From assembly GCF_000186865.1 (NCBI RefSeq), contig NW_008705566.1, positions 102,340 to 166,154 on the forward strand: a DNA stretch of 63,815 nucleotides, given 5' to 3'. Every line of letters starts with the position of its first letter. Position 1 is the first letter of the stretch. The notes under the pieces were generated by a model. That model had not been told where the DNA came from. It worked only from the letters and a program-made list of their open reading frames with translations, and ran no database searches. Source of the DNA: Aureococcus anophagefferens (taxonomy: Eukaryota; Sar; Pelagophyceae; Pelagomonadales; Pelagomonadaceae). Of the stretch, positions 1-10,813 are shown one piece after another. A program made the translations under genes and the position numbers.

Positions 1-3000
1 GCGCCGGCGCCGCGGCGGCCGCGCCGCGGCGCCGCGGGTCCGGCGACGCCGGCGCCGCGCGCGGCGGCGTCGCCGCGCGGCCCGGCGACCCCGGCCCGCC
101 GCGGGCCCGGGCCTTGGGCGGCGACGCCGGCGGCGACCGCGGCGCGGGCTCCGGGACCGGCTTCGCGTCGCGCTTCTTCCGCAGGATGCGCTTCGCCGCC
201 TGGCGGTCCCGCGCCGAGCCCTCGCAGCCCCGCGTGAGGTCGCGGCAGGCGCCGAGCTCGTCGGCGTCCGCGGAGCTCAGGACCTTGCCCGGGTCCGCGG
301 CGTAGGCGGACACGAGCGCGCGGAGCCGCTCCGCCGCGCGCGCCTCCTCCGTGAGCGCCGCGGGCGGCGGCGCCTCCGCGGGCTCCACCGTGTCGTCGTC
401 GTCCGGCGGCTCCTCGGCCTCCAGGTCGCTGTCGTCGTCGCCGGACTCGTCGAGCTCGAGCGGCGGCGCGGGCGCCGGCGGCGGCGCGGGCGCGGCCTCC
501 TGCTTCGGCGACGCCTGCTTCTCCCTCTTGGCCTTCTTGCCCTTCTTCTTCGCCTTCTTCTTGCCGCCCTTCTTCTCCGTCTCGTCCTCGGAGCTCGTCC
601 AGCCGTCGAAGAGCGCCGCGTCCGCCTCGGCCTGGCGCCGCCGCGCCGCGTCGCCGTCCTCGGCCTCGAGGCTCTGGAGCTCCTCGCGCTCCAGCCGCTT
701 CGCCACGCGCCGCGTGAAGGCCTCCAGGTAGAGGCGCACGCGCTCGCCGCCGCGCGCGTGGCGCAGCGCGAGCCGCTCCTCCTTGACCAAACGCGCCGCG
801 AGCGCGAGCGTGCGCTCGATCGTCGACGGCAGGTCCGCGCGCTTGCGCTGCTTCGCCGACGGGTTCGTCTCCATGCGCAGGGCGCAGGCGACGAGCTCGT
901 GGACGGGGGACCGGTCCGCGTCGCGGCCGACGGCGTCCGCGTGCCGCTTCCTCAACGCCGCGAGCGTCGCCTCGCGCGTCTCCGGCGCGTAGTCGAGCAG
1001 CGTCTCGAGGCCCGAAGCGACGACGACCTCGTCGGCCTTGGACAGCAGCACGTCGACGGCGTCCGCGACGACCGCGTACGCGTCGCGCGCGTCCACGGGC
1101 GCGATGCCCTTGGCGAACGACGCGAGGCCGAACAGCGCGTTGAGCAGCTCGCGCGCGATGTCGCGGTTCTCGGCGTACAACGCGCGGGCGACGACGTAGG
1201 TGCCGCGCTCCGTGGACACGGACGCGTCGCGGGGCTCGTTGCGCGACGCCGGCCGGCAGGGGTCCGCGCCGGCCTTGAGGAGCGCCGCGACCGCGAGCCG
1301 GCTCGACTTGCGCGTCTTCTCGCCGCAGGACCCGGCGACGAAGGCCAGGGGCGTCGACGTGCGAGCTTTCGCCCCCGCGTGGCCGTTGCCGTTGATCTCC
1401 GCCTCGAAGGCCTCGGCGCCGCACACGCTCCGGAGCCACGCGACAATCTCCGCGTACTTCGGCGCGAAGGCCTCCGGCGCGCCCTCGCGGTCGAAGTTCG
1501 AGTCGTCGCAGTTGCCGAGCCAGTGGAGCGCCGAGTAGTGCTGGTTCTCCGCGCCCGCGGACCCCAGCAGCCCGCCGAGGCCGCCGTCCTTGCCGTCGCC
1601 GACGGACGCCGCGCCGCACCGGAGGATGCCCCGCGACGCGTCGCCCCCCGACTCCGCCTGGATCTGGCGCGCGATGGCCTTGGTGCACTCCACGTCGCCC
1701 CAGCGGATGGCCCGGCAGAGGAAGGCCCACAGGTTCTGGGGCCGGAGCGTCGCGGGCGAGTAGCCCGACGCGCGCTCCGCGCAGCACCGGCGCACGAGGC
1801 GCCACGTGTCCGCGCCCTTGGCCCGCCGCGACACGAGCACGGACGCGCACACAATCAACTCCGGGTCGTCGTCGCCGGCCATGTCCTCCTCGCGGACGTC
1901 GCGGAGGAACCAGAGGTTGCGGCCGCCGACGGGCGCGGGCGCGCGCGACGCGCGCGACTCCACGCTGCTGTGGCGCGGCCGCGGGTCGTCCTCCGCCAGC
2001 TCCCCGGCGACCTGGGGCTCCAGATCGTCGAAATCCTCCGGCTCCAACGTCGCGGCGTCGTCCGCGTCGTCCGCGTCGTCGTCGTCGCGGCCGCCCGCGT
2101 CGCCGCCGAGGCCGAGCACGAGCCGCGCGAAGCCCCGCGCCGGCAGGGGCGGCACGGACTGGTCCTCGTAGAGCTCGCGCCCCCGGAAGAGCCACGACGC
2201 CGCGCGCGACCCCGCGCAGCCCGCGAGGCGCGCGCGCGCCGCCGGCGCCGTCGGCTCGTCCAGGTTCTCGACGACGCAGAAGGCGAAGCGTGCCTCGCAG
2301 CAGGCCCCGAAGGGCCGCGCGCCGCTGGGCCCCGCGAAGTCGCAGCGCGCGTAGACGCCCAGGTCGCTCGCGTCGTCGCACGACCGCGCGCGGTTCGGGT
2401 TCCGCGCGCCGCGCGCGCCCCGCGCGCCCGTGCCGCCGCCGAGGCTCGCGTCGTCGTCGTCGTCGTCGTCCCAGTCCCGCGCGTTCGGCGCCTTCTCCGG
2501 GCGCCGCGCGTCCAGGCTCAGCGTCCACCGCGAGCCGCCCGCGTCGACGACGGTCTCGAGCACCTCCTCGGCCCGGAGGCTCCGCTCCGCGACGCGGCGC
2601 CGGTGCAGCGCCAGGAATGCGCTGCGCTTCACGGCGCGGCGCGCCGTCCAGGCGCAGCGCGGGCCCGGGTCCGGCGCGAGGATCGTCGGCGGCGACTTGG
2701 GCCCCTTGGGCGCCGGCGGCGCGTCGCCGTCGCGGTCCGCCGGCGGCAGCGTCCACTTCTCGAGCTTCGCGTCGAACTTGGGCGGCCGCGGCGCGTCCCA
2801 GACCAGCGCCCGCGCCGGCGCCGTGTCCGCGTTGTGCGCCAGCAGCGCCGCGCGCCGCGCCTCGCGGACGTCCTCGCGCGCCGCGGCCTCGCCGCCGGGC
2901 GCGGCGGCCGCCGCGCGGCGCACGAGGCGCCACACGGCCTTGGACAGCGCCGCCGCCTCGTCGGGCGCGCGCACGACGACCGTCTCCGGCGGCCCGTCGC

Positions 3001-3612
3001 CGAGCGCGGGCGCGCTGAGCGCCCAGACGCAGCCGTCGCCGTCGTCGCCGTCGTCGTCGTCGCTCGCGTCGTCGCGCTCGCCCGGCGCCGCGTCCGCGGC
3101 CCGCAGCGTCGTCGCCGCCGACCGCACGGGCTCGGCCAGCAGCCGCTCGCCCTCGGCGCCGCGGCCGCTCAGCTCCAGCGCGACCGCGCCGACCGTCGTC
3201 TTCGCCGCGCGCGCCGTCGCCGAGAGGCCGTCGGGCGACGCGCGCAGCGCGACGCCCTCGAGCGTCGCCGCGCGCGCCGCCGCCGACGCGCTCGCGAACC
3301 AGGCGCGGCCTAAGGAAACACACGGGGGTGACCGGGGGGGGGTCGAAGGGGGGGGGCGGGGGGTTTCGGACGCGGCGGCGCGCCGCGCGTGTCCGTCGAC
3401 ACGACGGAGAAGGCCGACTTGGAGTGCGTCGGCGCGAGCGCGCTCTTGAGGAGCATGGCCGCCTCGGCGGCGTCGAAGTGCCACTCCGGGGCGCTGAAGG
3501 TCACGACGTGGATCTCGCAGGCGTCGAGGTCGCGCACGACGGCCTCGGCGCAGCTCGCGCTCTCGGCGCGCGCGCCCTCCTCGCTCTCGTCGAGCTTCCT
3601 TTTCTTCCGCAT
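1..3612 (-). CDS. Large acidic ankyrin-like protein, 3' end beyond window (partial)
   Basis: A single open frame runs on the minus strand from 3309 to the window edge, more than 1,090 residues, preceded by a short exon 3372-3612. The start chosen is the Met before RKKRKLDES; an in-frame Met at 3756 is possible. The 62-nt intron 3310-3371 is GT-AG and C-rich. Several hundred residues in there is a stretch with weak MATH/TRAF-like spacing ending in DPELIVCASVLV. It is followed by ankyrin-like pieces (SALHWL, TPLAFVA, VAALLKAGADP), then a Lys/Glu-rich tract and a basic Pro/Ala tail. The long Asp runs and KKKAKKK clusters suggest a nuclear or nucleolar scaffold, which is inference. The plus-strand frames over this region are Arg-rich shadows. 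I do not recognise a named family. The gene is truncated by the window end, not broken. Confidence 0.75.
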
Positions 3613-4727
3613 CTTTTTCGCCCGGGGGACGGCCTCGGAGGCCGCTTTCACCCGGGGGACGGCCCCTCTTCCACGCACGCGGCGGCGGGCGCCCAAATTG
3701 CTGAGGCCGAGCGAGGGCGCAAGGAGAGCGACGGAGCTCTCGATACGGACCTGCAATTTTGGCCTCTATATCGATCACAGCCATAAAATCGGCTCGAGTG
3801 GGCAAGGGGATATAAATCTAGATGGGGTGGCAGGCGAAACGCGAGGTCCTCGTACTACTCGGGGCCGCCGCTAGCGTTTTCTTTCTTCTTCCACGCCGCA
3901 GCGCGCGGGCTGAGTGCAACGATGGCGGGTCGCGCGGCGCGGCGCGGCTGCGGAACCCTTCGACGGGGCGGGGCAGCGAATTTGGGCTGCTGAGATCATT
4001 GCGTTGGCTCGCGAGCGCGACGGTTGTTCGGCGGCGGGACGAGAGGGCGGCGGTGTGAGTCGAGTGTGCGATATTTTCTTGTCCTTAGAGGTTGGAGGCG
4101 CCCTATGGGTACCCGCGGGGGGCTCGAAACCTTCAGGACACACTTTTCCCACGATCTCAGAGCCTGCGCAGCCCCGGCGCCGACGGTGTCGCAACACAGT
4201 TTCTCGGGCAGCGTGCGGGCATTCGAGGTCGAGAACTTTTCGTGTCCTGAGATGCTCGAGCCCATCCATAGGTACCAACGAAGGGCTCTGCAGCGCCAGC
4301 AGACGGTCCACGACCATCATCATCGCGAACACGTCCAAGAGCTGCCCCAAAACCCCCTTCCTCGCGTGGCGCCAAACCGGACACGGTGCCCTCCAGCGCG
4401 CCTCGGTTTCCTTCCACCGGACCCGAACCGCCCGGACGCGTAAGTCTTGTCGCGGGCGCCTTCGCGGGGGAGCGAATACCGCTGCGGTCCGTCTGGGGCC
4501 GCGTCGACGACGGCGGCGTCGAAAAGTCCCCGGCCAAAAGTCGTCAACATTGCCCCAAAACGATGGGTTGCAGTACGAGGAGCTCGCGCAACATAATCTC
4601 GTTGAGCTGCCACCCCATACTATTTATTACCCCTTGGAGTGGGGCTGCCATCACCAGCCCTTCTTGCCCCGCCCTGCGCGGCGCCGCACCGCCGCGTTTC
4701 CGGCCGCTTTGAGCCGCGCCGAGCGCG
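3613..4727. other. Intergenic, about 1.1 kb, with TATA-like site and imperfect inverted repeat
   Basis: No convincing gene is seen; the open frames are short and differ in composition from real genes here. A TATAAAT lies at 3811-3817 on the plus strand, followed by no recognisable RNA gene. Positions about 4088-4166 and 4221-4290 form an imperfect inverted repeat: GTGTCCTGA, TCGAGCCC and GGTACC recur in the same order in opposite orientation. The minus-strand translation contains GFEPP, a typical signature of a tRNA T-arm read as protein, but no complete tRNA cloverleaf could be drawn. Confidence 0.5.
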
Positions 4728-5205
4728 ATGCCGGAGCCGGGCACGCCCACGTCGCCGGCGAACGGCGCCACGCCCAGCGGGGCCAAGGAGAAGTACGTGA
4801 CCGTGCGCATCCACAACCGCAAGGTGCGCCGCCCGTTGCGCGCCCCGCCGCCCGCCGAGCCGCGCCCCCGCAGTCGGGCGACATCGCGTCCGTGCGCGTC
4901 GTCAAGGGCACGCCCATCGCCGAGGTCATGGACCAGTACGCGAAGCAGAACAACATCACGAAATCGCGCATGTCCTACGAGCAGAGGCAAGAGGGCGGCG
5001 TCGACGACAACGACTGTGCCGCGTCCCACCGCCCCCGGCTTGCCGGGGCGGGCCAGCGTCCCTTGGTCGTGTCTCTCGGTGCGTTCCATGCGTCGTCCGC
5101 AGGTTCCTGTTCGTGCTACGACTCGCTCGGCGCGTAGCGCCGCGCGAGCGCGAGCGCGGGGCGCCGACGTCCGCTCCGCGCGGCCGTAGCCGGCGCGGCG
5201 CGTAG
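4728..5205 (+). CDS. SUMO/Rad60-like small protein, possibly C-terminally truncated
   Basis: Exons inferred: 4728-4823, 4874-4986 and 5103-5205, giving 103 residues. Exon 1 ends in EKYVTVRIHNRK and exon 2 continues SGDIASVRVVKGTPIAEVMD. This matches the first beta hairpin and helix of SUMO-type ubiquitin folds, where the K-x-x-T-P-x-x-x-L/V-M-x-x-Y pattern is typical. Intron 1 (50 nt) is GT-AG. Intron 2 (116 nt) would be GC-AG with donor AG|GCAAGA. The third exon gives RFLFV and then a basic tail, so the usual DGxx...TP..L.MED half and the C-terminal Gly-Gly are missing. It could be a Rad60/NIP45-like fragment, a decayed SUMO gene, or a mis-predicted 3' end. The N-terminal 60 residues are the reliable part. 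Confidence 0.5.
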
Positions 5206-5337
5206 GGCTTAGTTAATGTGACGAAGAGGCGGCGCGCGAGGGAGCTCGGTTGAGCGCGAATCATTATCGGACGGCTCGTTGAAGCGTGCGCGGCGTAGCG
5301 GGGGCGCGCCGGGAGGGCAGCCCGCTTTCGTTGGGAG

Positions 5338-5888
5338 ATGGACTCGGATGATGGCGCTAGCGCGCCGTCGTCGACGCCGAAGGAGAGCGCCGTCGTCTGG
5401 AGCGATGACGAGGACGACGACGAGCGGGCGGCGCGACCGCTGCACCAATGGCGACGGGTAGCGCCGCACGAAACCGTCGCGGACGTGTCGTCGGGACCCG
5501 AGGAGTACTGGGAGAAACAAAAAGCGAACGTCGGCGACCGGCGTCCGCTGAATCATAGCCGCAAAACAGCTCGTAATGCTAGGTGGCGGAGCTGGGCGCG
5601 GCCGTCGCGGAGCTCGCGGCGCTCGCGCGGAGCGCGAAGCCCGTCCCCGGCGCGAAACCTCCCGACGACGCGGACCGGCGGCTCGCGGCCGAGCTCCGGG
5701 AGCTCGAGAGCGCGCGGCCCGCGTCTTGTACCCACGATGCTGGCGGAGCCGCCCGGGTCCTAGGTACGCACGCCGACGCGCTCGCGTCCCTCGAGGCGAA
5801 GCGGCGGCTCGCGCTGGCCGCGCGCGGCGAGGCCGACGACGCCGCCGTCGACGACGACGACGACGATAGTTGGTCGAAGTTCATGTAA
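5338..5888 (+). CDS. Small acidic coiled-coil protein, unknown function
   Basis: Two exons, 5338-5529 and 5583-5888, join in phase 0 across a 53-nt GT-AG intron to give 165 residues. The protein opens with an acidic Ser/Asp segment (MDSDDGASAP, WSDDEDDDE). A predicted coiled coil follows across the junction (KANVAELGAAVAELAALA), then a second Ala/Leu/Glu-rich helix and an acidic C-terminus ending DDDSWSKFM. A GT...TAG stretch around 5728-5768 could look like a second intron, but it is 41 nt and its removal would break the frame. I recognise no family. It converges on the RNA-binding protein at 5898 with nine bases between the stops. Confidence 0.65.
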
Positions 5889-5897
5889 TACGTGTGT

Positions 5898-7238
5898 TTA
5901 GGGTTTGGGCTTCTTGCCGACGAACTTCTTCCCCGCGTCCGGGTTGGCCTTGCGCTTCTTCTTTTTCGCGTCCGTGGCCTTCTTCGCCTTGGCCGCGTCG
6001 GCGTCGCCGGCCTTCTTGCCCTGCCAGGGCTTGGGCGCGGCGGCGGCCTTGCCCTTGGGCCGCGGCGCGGCGGCGCCCGCCCCCGCCTTGGCCGCGCGGC
6101 TCGCGGCGCGGAGCGCCTTCTTCTCGAGGCGCCGCTTCGCGCCGCGGTCGGACGGCGCGGCCTTGGCGGGCTTCTGCGAGCGCTCCTCGGGCGCCAGGCT
6201 CGCCTTCGTGCGCTTGCCGCAGGTCTTGACGCGCAGGGGCCGCTTCTTCGCCGCGGGCCGCTCCGCGTAGAGCGCGCCGTCGAGCTCGAGCGCGGCGCCG
6301 AGCGTCGCCTTGTCGCGGAGCATGACGTAGGCGACGCCGATGCAGAGGTGGTCCTCCTTGCGGCGCACGACGCGCACGTTGTCGATGGCGCCGTGGCCGC
6401 CGAGCTCCGCGAGGTGCGCCGCGAAGAGCGACCGGAGGCCCTCCTCGGTCAGATCGCGCGGCGCGTTGCCCACGAAGGCCGTGCGCAGGTGCGCGTCGTC
6501 GTCGCGCGCGCCCGACGCGAGGTCCACGCGCAGGTGGAACACCTCGGGCGCCTCCCCGGCGACGTAGGCCGCGGCCTCGGCGCCCGCGGCGCCCGCGGCC
6601 GGCCCGGGCCAGACGGCGCCGTTCGCCGCGCGCGCGGCCTCGGCCGCGGCGTCCGCCGTCTCGAAGACGACGTAGGCGTGCATCGTGCGCTTCGCGTCGC
6701 TGAGCAGGTGCTTCTGGGCGCAGACGCGCTTCACGAGCGCGTCGTTGCCCGCGTCGTCGACCTTGACGCCGGCCGTCGGCAGCGACCGCGTCCGCACCGT
6801 CGCGACGGCGCCGAAGGTCTTGAAGAAGGTCCGCAGCTGCTTCTTCGTGGCCTCCGTGGGCACGTTGCCCACGAAGACCGTGCGGTCCTCGTCCTCGCGC
6901 GCGGGCGCCGCGGCCGCGGCGGGCTTCGGCGCCTTCGGCTTCGGCGCCGCCGCCGCGGGCTTCGCCGGCGCCGGCGCCTTGGCCTTCTTCGGCGCCGCGT
7001 TCACGCGCGCCGCGAGCTCCGCCGTCGCCGTCACGAAGCCGTCGTCGTCGGGCCGCCGCCGCTTCTTGCCCTTGGCCAGCACGCGGTCCACGGCATCGTC
7101 GTAGCCCTTCTTCGACGCCGCCTTGGCGGGCGCGGCCTTGGCGGCGCGCGCCGGCGCGCCGCCGCCGGAGAAGAGGGCCGAGGCGCTGCCGCTGGACTTG
7201 GCCGGCGCGAAGGTCTCACCGAGGCCGAAGCTCGACAT
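5898..7238 (-). CDS. RBM34/Nop12-like nucleolar RNA-binding protein
   Basis: A single exon of 446 residues; the start is the Met of MSSFGLGETF, the first that precedes conserved-looking sequence, although the frame is open to 7388. It carries two RRMs. The first opens DRTVFVGNVPTEATKKQL and has a long loop containing AGNDALVKRV before YVVFETADAA. The second opens RTAFVGNAPRDLTEEGL and ends around IGVAYVMLRD and LRVKTC. The C-terminal quarter is Lys/Ala-rich (KKKKRKANP, GKKFVGKKPKP). This layout of two RRMs with extended RNP loops and a basic tail is that of RBM34 (animals) and Nop12 (yeast), which act in nucleolar 60S subunit maturation. Role here is inferred from family. Confidence 0.82.
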   Translation of the reverse strand: MSSFGLGETFAPAKSSGSASALFSGGGAPARAAKAAPAKAASKKGYDDAVDRVLAKGKKRRRPDDDGFVTATAELAARVNAAPKKAKAPAPAKPAAAAPKPKAPKPAAAAAPAREDEDRTVFVGNVPTEATKKQLRTFFKTFGAVATVRTRSLPTAGVKVDDAGNDALVKRVCAQKHLLSDAKRTMHAYVVFETADAAAEAARAANGAVWPGPAAGAAGAEAAAYVAGEAPEVFHLRVDLASGARDDDAHLRTAFVGNAPRDLTEEGLRSLFAAHLAELGGHGAIDNVRVVRRKEDHLCIGVAYVMLRDKATLGAALELDGALYAERPAAKKRPLRVKTCGKRTKASLAPEERSQKPAKAAPSDRGAKRRLEKKALRAASRAAKAGAGAAAPRPKGKAAAAPKPWQGKKAGDADAAKAKKATDAKKKKRKANPDAGKKFVGKKPKP

Positions 7239-7471
7239 CGGGCGATGAGCTCTGTTGATTGCAGTGGTATTGCCCTTCACGGTGCCGCAGTAGTTATTGG
7301 TTTGCGTCAACGCTTTAGCGAAACGGATCGAGCAATTATCGTCCATATCTACATCGACGCTCGTCTCTCGCATCATACTGGAGGACATGGGCGACGCTGC
7401 CGGCGTCAGCGTCTGAGGCGGCGCCCCGGCGACCCGAGCCTGCCCGCGCTTCGAGGCAGCCCCGCCGCTCC
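7239..7471. promoter_or_regulatory. Head-to-head promoter region between RBM34-like and CCCH genes
   Basis: This 233-bp interval separates the two divergent starts. It is AT-richer than its flanks around 7250-7380. A GGCAGCC lies at 7455-7461, close to the plus-strand start; a similar word recurs upstream of several other starts in the window. No TATA box was recognised. Promoter function is inferred from position only. Confidence 0.4.
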
Positions 7472-9303
7472 ATGCGCCTGGACGCCATGGCCGACGACAC
7501 CCTCATCGACGACGCGGCCCTGGCCTTCGACGCCGTGAGCTTCATCCCGCCCTACAACGAGTTCACGGGGGAGCCGCAAGCGACGGCGCCGCCCTTCGTC
7601 CCGAGCTACGAGAAGGCGAATGCCCGGCCGCCCGAGGACGGCGTGCCCCCCATCGACGTCCGCCACTTCAAGACGCGGCTCTGCGTCTACCTCGCGTCCG
7701 GATCCTGCCCGCACGGCGCGCGCTGCTTCTTCGCCCACTCCGTGCGCCGCCCCGGGGTCTTTTGTTTCTCCCCCCCCAAATTCGCGAAACACGACCCCCG
7801 CCCCCGCCCCCCGCCCAGGTCGACGAGCTCCGGCCGCCGTCCACGCACGCGGCCGCCGAGTACAAGACGCGGCCGTGCCGCTACGCGCTCAGCGAGTGCC
7901 CCTTCGCCGCCGCGGGCCGCTGCCAGTTCGCCCACGGCGTCGACGAGTTGCGGAGCCCGCCGGCGACCCTGGCGTCGCCCGAGCGCATGCTCAGCGCGCG
8001 CCGCTTCAAGACGCGGCTCTGCAAGTACTTCCTCGCGGGCCACTGCCCCTACGCGGCGACGAACACGTGCCAGTTCGCCCACAGCAACGACGAGCTCCGG
8101 GCGCCGTTGGACGGGGGCAACGGCGCGGGCCCGGGCGTCTACCCGCCCGCGGCGAACGCCGCCGCGCCGGCCTTCTCGGGCGGCCTCGGCGACGCGGCGC
8201 AGGCGCCGCCGCAGGCGTGGCCGCCCGCCGCGCCGGGCCAGGCGCCGCCGGCGGCCGCGCGCGCGAACCGCATCACGCCGCCGCCGGCCTTCCAGCCCCT
8301 GGGGGCCTTCCCGCCGGCGAACAACGCCGCGCCCGTGCTCGTCGCCGCGGGCGTGCTCGGCGGCGCCGCGCCGCCGGGCAGCGACGCGGCCGCCGCGTCC
8401 GCGGCCGCGTCGGGCGCCGCGCTCCGCGCCGCGCTGGAGCAGAAGCGGTTCACGAAGCTCTGCAAGTACTTCCTCGCGGGCCACTGCCCCTTCGAGGCCA
8501 GCGGCACGTGCCAGTTCGCGCACAGCGCGCGCGAGCTCCGGAAGCGGTCGCCGCCGCGCGCGTCCCAGAGCGCCCTACCGACGTCGCTGCCCCCCGGCAA
8601 CGACGGCCGCCGCGGCGCGCCCCACGCGCGCGGGTCCCGGAGCCCGCCGCGGCCGCCCCAGGAGCAGCCGGCCATGAACCGGAGCCAGAGCCGAGCGGCG
8701 CAGCGCCAGGCGCGGAACTCGCGGAGCCCGCCGCGGCCGCCGCCCGCGGCCGCGCCGGGCCAGCTCGGGTCCGTGCCGGGCCTCGGGTCCGTGCCGGGCC
8801 AGCTCGCCGGCCTCGGGTCCGTGCCGGGCCAGCTCGGCTCGCCCTTCGGCGGGTCCCTCGACGCGTACCGGCCCGCGGCGCCGGGCGCGGCGCCGGCCGC
8901 GCCGGCGGCCGCGTCGACGGCGCTCTACGCGGCGGCGCCGCGGTCGCGGCACCTCGTGAGCCCGGGCCCCATCGTCGCGCCCGCGCCCTTCACCTACCAG
9001 GAGTGGGCCGCGGTGCCGCCGGGCACGCAGTACGTGAACCGCGTGTCGTCGGACGACAACCCGGCGCAGGATTTGCGCGCGGACCCCTGGACGCGCCACG
9101 CGGCCCTCGAGGCGCGCCGCGGCGGCGCGCCCCACGGCGGGCCGCGCCGCATCGAGCCCCACAGCCCGACGTCGCCCTTCTCCGGCGCCTACAACCGGCC
9201 CGTCGACGGCGTGCCCTTCTTCGCGGACGGCCCGCCGCTCGGGGGCCGCGCGGTCGGCGCGCCCGACTGGAGCTTCAACGGCGAGGCCGCCACGTCGCCC
9301 TGA
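7472..9303 (+). CDS. CCCH-type zinc-finger RNA-binding protein (four fingers)
   Basis: Exons 7472-7741 and 7819-9303 join in phase 0 across a 77-nt GT-AG intron; an alternative start is Met at 7487. The protein has 584 residues and four CCCH fingers of the TTP/TIS11 kind. Finger 1 (FKTRLCVYLASGSC...H) ends at the splice junction; fingers 2 and 3 (YKTRPCRYALSEC, FKTRLCKYFLAGHC) follow directly, and finger 4 (FTKLCKYFLAGHC) comes after a ~130-residue Ala/Pro linker. The rest is low-complexity, with a repeated PGQLGSVPGLGSV motif near 8757-8840 and RSPPRP repeats. The family binds AU-rich or other single-stranded mRNA elements. A cytoplasmic or nuclear mRNA-regulation role is inferred. Confidence 0.85.
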
Positions 9304-9736
9304 GACAGTCTTGTTCCCCGCCACCACATACATCCGCCGTCGCTCGGAAAGAAAAAACATCCGCCCCCCCACTGACCCCAAACACACACGGAAGACTCAC
9401 CTCGGCCACCGCGGCCGCCGCACCTTCATCATGCATCCACCGCCACCATGTTTGTCTGTCCCACATACCTCCGCACATGTCCCCGCACACGACCCCAACC
9501 TCGGTAAAGTTGTATGTTTCGAGGCGCTGCCCGGGGGTGGGTGTTTCGAATTCGAATTCGGCCGGGCGGCGCCACGAGCAGCGGCGCCACGAGCGACGCC
9601 GCCGCGGCAGAAGAAGAAGCGTCTTGTGCAAGTGTTAAAGGGCGGCCGCGGAGCGGCCGCCGGGGGAAACCAAAAGGGCGGGGGAGCGGGGAGGAAAACG
9701 GGGGCCGCGCTCGCGCGCGCGCCGCGGCGCGCCGGC
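9304..9736. other. Tail-to-tail intergenic interval, 433 bp
   Basis: The interval lies between the stops of the CCCH gene and the prolyl hydroxylase. It is C-rich on the plus strand up to about 9500, then contains the AT-rich palindromic patch TTCGAATTCGAATTCG around 9545 and a GC-rich tail. No open frame with coding character and no RNA gene was seen. It presumably holds the two 3' UTRs. Confidence 0.5.
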
Positions 9737-10574
9737 TCAGATGGGCGCGATGCGGACGGAGGCGAGGCCGTTGTAGGCGCGCTGGCGGATCCAGATCTGG
9801 GAGACCCACTTGGGGTCGACCGCGGGCTCGGCCGCGTGGAGGTAGTTCTGGTCGAGGACGCCGTCGAGCGTCGCGGGGAAGAAGATGAGGGCGTTGCCCT
9901 TGCGGGGCTTGATGCGGACGCCGAGCTTGGAGAAGGACGTCTCGCCGCCGCGCTCGACGTCGTTGAGGTAGACCAGGACGGTGGCGACGCGCTGGCCGCC
10001 GTTCTGCGCGAAGCGGCGCCCGTCGGCCGACGACGTGTCGAAGGCGTCGTAGTGGGGCTTGTAGAACTCGCCGCCGCGGTAGCGGCCCACCTGGGGCAGC
10101 TCCAGGTGCTCCAGCGGCTTGCCCGTCAAGGCGCAGACCTTGGTGCAGACGGACGGCAGGTCCTCGCGCGCGAGGTAGCACGTGCTGCTCGTCCGCGACA
10201 CGCTCACCTCGCCGTTGCCCGGCCCGACGACGGGCGCCGGCGTCATGTGGTCCTTGGCGCTGTCGATGAGGGCCTAATGGTTCGATGTGATTTTGGAGGC
10301 TGCTGGGGTTTCGTGGTTTCCGGACGCGGAAGCGCGGACGTCGCACTCCTCCTCGGTTAAAAAGTTCTGGACCGTGTAGATCGGCGGGTTCACGCTCACG
10401 GCCGCCTGCGCGCGCGCGCGTGAGAGCAGTTTTTCTGTAGGCGGCGCCGCGGCGCGCGATGCCCGAGAAGACGGGGTTGAGCGGCAAATGCTCATCGACC
10501 GTCGGCTGGTCGAAGCTGTCGGCCCCGTTGGCGGACAGCGGCGAGCGCTTCGCTTTCTTCGCGCTGTCGCTCAT
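9737..10574 (-). CDS. Prolyl 4-hydroxylase, 2-oxoglutarate/Fe(II) oxygenase
   Basis: Three exons, 10473-10574, 10340-10405 and 9737-10273, join in phase 0 at both GT-AG introns (67 and 66 nt) to give 234 residues. The metal site is visible: the HxD of KPHYDAFD at residues 130-132 and the distal His of NYLHAAEP at 202. The 2-oxoglutarate-binding Lys of PKWVSQIWIR follows at 211. The exon 2 sequence YTVQNFLTEEECD is the usual entry strand of this fold. No signal peptide is evident, so a cytosolic/nuclear P4H (Skp1- or HIF-type) is more likely than a secretory collagen-type enzyme; the substrate is unknown. The frame also reads through the first intron, but only splicing links the N-terminus in frame. 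Confidence 0.85.
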
Positions 10575-10813
10575 GATCGGCCGAAGCCCTCGCCACCGCG
10601 CGTGCCTCGCGGCCGCCCTTATTTTATTTAAGGAGCAGCTATCGGCTGCGCGATATCGATGCTGGTGCGGGCTCGGCATTTTTGGCTGAGGAAGTCGATG
10701 GCAAGGCCAGCGATGCGTGTCGCGGTGATGTTGCTGCGACGGTGCCGCGCTGGGCCTGCGGCAAAGCGGGAAGTCCAGCCACACGCTGGTGAAGAGGTCC
10801 ACTCACAAGCACG
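10575..10813. promoter_or_regulatory. Head-to-head promoter region, P4H / ABC transporter
   Basis: This 239-bp divergent interval is less GC-rich than its flanks near 10615-10690. No TATA box or known motif was recognised. Regulatory function is inferred from position. Confidence 0.35.

Noticed and set aside
758..3313. Long plus-strand open frame of 851 codons
   Set aside because: Arg/Ala/Gly-only composition with no motifs; it mirrors the minus-strand gene whose translation has balanced composition and ankyrin-like segments.
4080..4140. tRNA gene suggested by the GFEPP peptide on the minus strand
   Set aside because: A T-arm-like segment exists, but no D arm, anticodon arm or 7-bp acceptor stem can be placed.
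5728..5768. Second intron in the small acidic gene (GTCTTG...CCTAG)
   Set aside because: Its length is not a multiple of three and removal shifts the frame into an Arg-rich shadow, whereas read-through keeps the coding frame.
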